Source of the DNA: CAZAGD01 sp049699975
Lineage (GTDB): Bacteria; Desulfobacterota; SM23-61
Length of the DNA: 6,983 nucleotides
Reading direction: 5' to 3'
Assembly (NCBI GenBank): GCA_049699975.1
Contig: JBNAWB010000193.1
Coordinates: forward strand, 1-6,983
Below the pieces are notes generated by a model. That model had not been told where the DNA came from. It made no database searches and saw only the letters and a list, made by a program, of their open reading frames with translations. This document shows, piece after piece, positions 5,584 to 6,983 of the stretch; position 1 is the first letter of the stretch; every line of letters starts with the position of its first letter. Made by a program: the position numbers and the translations under genes.

Positions 5584-6462
5584 TTACAATCCGCCTAAGG
5601 TTGCATGCTGCGCCAAAGCATCATAATTATAATCAGCCGGAGAACTCACTTTATATTTATCCGGCAAAGTGACCGGCGGTTCACCTTTCACCGACTTAGC
5701 CAGTTCAAAAGCCTGGATTACTTTTTCTTCTTCGCCTTCTAAAGCGAGTGCTACAGCTCCTTCCGAGCCGCCCACTCCTCCAGAGGCGATATGATAAGCC
5801 TTCACTCCGGCTAAGAGCGCAAAAGCTTGAATTTCTGTAACCACTTTACTTGTCGTCACCGGAATGATTCTGCCCGGTAATCCCATGCTCAGCTTGAAGT
5901 GATATATCCCCGAATGCATCGCTGCTTCATGAACAGAAGCGACCATCTTTTCCAAACCCACGGGCTGGATGAGGTGAGCTCCGCGGGGAGTTACAATCGG
6001 CCAGCACATGCCAATAGTTCCTCCCTTCATGCCCGAAGCCCATATGCCAGCGTTTCCCTGCGGATCAATGGCATTCGCCCCTTTGATAAAAACATCATCC
6101 GGACCGAAATCAAGGATTTCCACGTTGGAATCAGCGCCTTCGACCACTTTCCCGTCTCTGATCACATGCCAGGTGCAGGGCGGGGGGCCGGCATGAGAAT
6201 TAGCAAACCCTCGAGCAATTAAACCAACAGTCTGACCTGCCTTCGGCTCAATAGTCGTCTTTAGCAATTCCTCAGTTACATAAGCGTTGGTAATTCCGCG
6301 GCCAATGATGATCATCCCTTTCTTCATGGCCTTCTGCACTTCTGGAAGAGCCGCAGTTGCTTTTGCCAGCAACCGCCTGGATTCTGCCGGATTGAGAATT
6401 ACCAGCGCCGAGATTACTTTTGCCCCTGGTCTCGGTTCAGGAACTTTAACTTCGTAGAACAT
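5584..6462 (-). CDS. conserved protein of unknown function, possibly ISOCOT-like fold
   Basis: A 292-residue soluble protein I cannot assign to a named family. Notable blocks: GMIIIGRGITNAYVTEEL (49-66); GFANSHAGPPPCTWHV (85-100); ILDFGPDDVFIKGANAIDPQGNAGIW (116-141); and KVVTEIQAFALLAGVKAYHIASGGVGGSEGAVALALEG (206-243), then VKGEPP. The D-VFIKGANAID-G-AG stretch resembles the sugar-isomerase/eIF2B/CoA-transferase (ISOCOT) superfamily, where this loop lines the active site; this is a weak visual resemblance. The start is ATG at 6462, with AGGAGG five bases upstream; extending to the TTG at 6480 would translate through the ribosome binding site. It lies upstream of the synthetase gene on the same strand, separated by 213 bp containing a repeat, so they may be co-transcribed and functionally linked. 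The gene is intact and the protein looks well conserved in style (Gly-rich, few charged inserts). Confidence 0.8.
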   Translation of the reverse strand: MFYEVKVPEPRPGAKVISALVILNPAESRRLLAKATAALPEVQKAMKKGMIIIGRGITNAYVTEELLKTTIEPKAGQTVGLIARGFANSHAGPPPCTWHVIRDGKVVEGADSNVEILDFGPDDVFIKGANAIDPQGNAGIWASGMKGGTIGMCWPIVTPRGAHLIQPVGLEKMVASVHEAAMHSGIYHFKLSMGLPGRIIPVTTSKVVTEIQAFALLAGVKAYHIASGGVGGSEGAVALALEGEEEKVIQAFELAKSVKGEPPVTLPDKYKVSSPADYNYDALAQHATLGGL

Positions 6463-6467
6463 GCTTA

Positions 6468-6473
6468 CCTCCT
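6468..6473 (-). promoter_or_regulatory. ribosome binding site that decides the start at 6462
   Basis: On the minus strand AGGAGG lies five bases before the ATG at 6462-6460. The in-frame TTG at 6480-6478 sits upstream of this site and has no comparable site of its own, so the shorter 292-residue product is preferred. Confidence 0.85.
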
Positions 6474-6501
6474 CTTTCAATATTTTAATTCAACATTTTT
6501 C

Positions 6502-6530
6502 CTTTTATCATATTCATGGCGAATAAACAA
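6502..6530 (-). promoter_or_regulatory. possible promoter for the unknown-function gene at 5584-6462
   Basis: Reading the minus strand, TTGTTT (6530-6525) is followed after 17 bp by TAAAAG (6507-6502), itself preceded by TG one base upstream, an extended -10 like that of the toxin-antitoxin promoter. An overlapping TATGAT (6512-6507) is an alternative -10 without a good -35. The leader would be about 35 nt. Confidence 0.4.
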
Positions 6531-6571
6531 ATACTTTTCTTGTTGAGTATTTAACGCTTCCATTAATTATT

Positions 6572-6589
6572 ATGAAGATTATGAAGATT
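6572..6589. repeat. tandem duplication of ATGAAGATT
   Basis: Two exact adjacent copies of ATGAAGATT (6572-6580, 6581-6589) in AT-rich intergenic DNA. Probably a simple slippage product. Confidence 0.6.
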
Positions 6590-6671
6590 CGGTTAAATAA
6601 TAAAATTGGGAAAATTATAAGAAAATTTTCTCCGTTCCCTTTGCTTATTTTTAATCGCCGAGGAGGCAAGA

Positions 6672-6809
6672 ATGATTATTCTTAATTATAGGCTAACTTT
6701 TCCTTTCCTTTGTTCTGGTTTGCGGTTGGCGAGAAAATTAACTAATTCTTCCAATCTGCCCGCCCTGGGCGGAAACTCGACTGTCATTATTTACTATTTT
6801 TTTCCCTGA
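6672..6809 (+). CDS. possible small open reading frame
   Basis: ATG at 6672 follows AGGAGG (6661-6666) at an ideal five-base distance and opens a 45-codon frame ending TGA at 6807-6809. The product begins MIILNYRLTFPFLCSGLRLA and ends in a hydrophobic IIYYFFP. No family is recognised, and the frame runs through the GC palindrome at 6760-6772, which argues against a conserved coding function. It could be a decayed gene start or a chance combination. Confidence 0.15.
   Translation: MIILNYRLTFPFLCSGLRLARKLTNSSNLPALGGNSTVIIYYFFP
6760..6772. repeat. perfect GC palindrome
   Basis: CCGCCC-T-GGGCGG stands out in AT-rich surroundings. In RNA it would form a five-pair stem with a 3-nt loop. The next T-run (ATTTTTTT, 6796-6803) is over 20 bp away, so it is not a standard terminator on the plus strand. 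It is likely a small repeat fragment. Confidence 0.4.
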
Positions 6810-6934
6810 GGCTCCCCTCTCCATTTTCTTACTTGCTTATGAAATTTTTATGATTATTCTTTCCAGAAGCATTACTATATTTGAAAAGTGAAGAGTTATT
6901 AATGAGAGCATTAAATAAATGAAATCTTCTGTTC

Positions 6935-6983
6935 TTAACCCCTCACCTCGGTACGAGTCGATTCCGACCTAACCCTCTCCCCA
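6935..6983. repeat. left edge of a C-rich interspersed repeat, cut by the window end
   Basis: TTAACCCCTCACCT (6936-6949) and CCTAACCCTCTCCCCA (6968-6983) read like the common intergenic CCCTCACCC-TAACCCTCTCCCC repeats of many bacterial genomes, known to me from memory. The expected complementary GGGGAGAGGG arm would lie beyond the window, so a complete palindrome cannot be shown. Confidence 0.4.

Larger units (their letters stand above)
6531..6983. other. intergenic stretch without a convincing gene
   Basis: No long reading frame, RNA gene or transposase is visible. It holds a 9-bp tandem duplication (6572-6589), an AGGAGG followed by a 45-codon frame (6672-6809), a perfect GC palindrome (6760-6772), and a C-rich block at the right edge (6935-6983) that looks like the beginning of an interspersed repeat. 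The rest is AT-rich without recognisable order. Confidence 0.6.

Noticed and set aside
6572..6685. 37-codon plus-strand frame starting in the tandem ATGAAGATT duplication
   Set aside because: No ribosome binding site upstream, and the composition matches AT-rich intergenic DNA.

Overview
The window looks like chromosomal DNA of an anaerobic bacterium, moderately AT-rich, with strong AGGAGG-type ribosome binding sites and recognisable -35/-10 promoters. No rRNA, tRNA, CRISPR array, transposase or phage gene was found. The phylum cannot be fixed from this piece. An ADP-forming acyl-CoA synthetase subunit, a family III CoA-transferase and a thioesterase together suggest an organic-acid-fermenting or syntrophic lifestyle, but that is inference.

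Layout, left to right. Bases 1-157 hold a possible interspersed repeat fragment, a short palindromic element and a strong promoter. Bases 158-729 are a Phd/YefM-RelE type toxin-antitoxin pair (+). Bases 909-1996 are a tight two-gene operon (+): a Cys/His-rich protein of the L-2-amino-thiazoline-4-carboxylate hydrolase-like family, then a PaaI-type hotdog thioesterase 2 bp later. Bases 1997-2290 are non-coding, with an imperfect stem-loop, a second copy of the palindromic element and its promoter, and a small GC-rich palindrome. Bases 2291-3490 encode a CaiB/BaiF-type CoA-transferase (+). Its 3' end overlaps by 11 bp the end of a convergent 90-residue hypothetical gene (3480-3752, -). After a non-coding stretch with an AT-rich inverted repeat comes a 459-residue ADP-forming acyl-CoA synthetase alpha subunit (3991-5370, -). 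A roughly 100-bp interspersed palindromic repeat (5422-5524) separates it from an upstream gene of unknown function (5584-6462, -). The last 521 bp hold a candidate promoter for that gene, small repeats and the edge of another GC-rich repeat.

How the genes may work together: three proteins handle CoA thioesters. One hydrolyses them (PaaI-like), one exchanges CoA between acids (family III transferase), and one makes or consumes acyl-CoA with nucleotide phosphorylation (synthetase alpha). They lie in different transcription units, so a shared pathway is plausible but unproven. The synthetase beta (ATP-grasp) subunit is not in the window.

The most interesting signal is a 25-bp element, 23/25 identical, at 54-78 and 2083-2107. 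It contains the inverted repeat TGATC-N3-GGTCA, and each copy sits exactly 12 bp upstream of a TTGAC -35 box. One copy drives the toxin-antitoxin pair; the other lies in the upstream region of the CoA-transferase gene.
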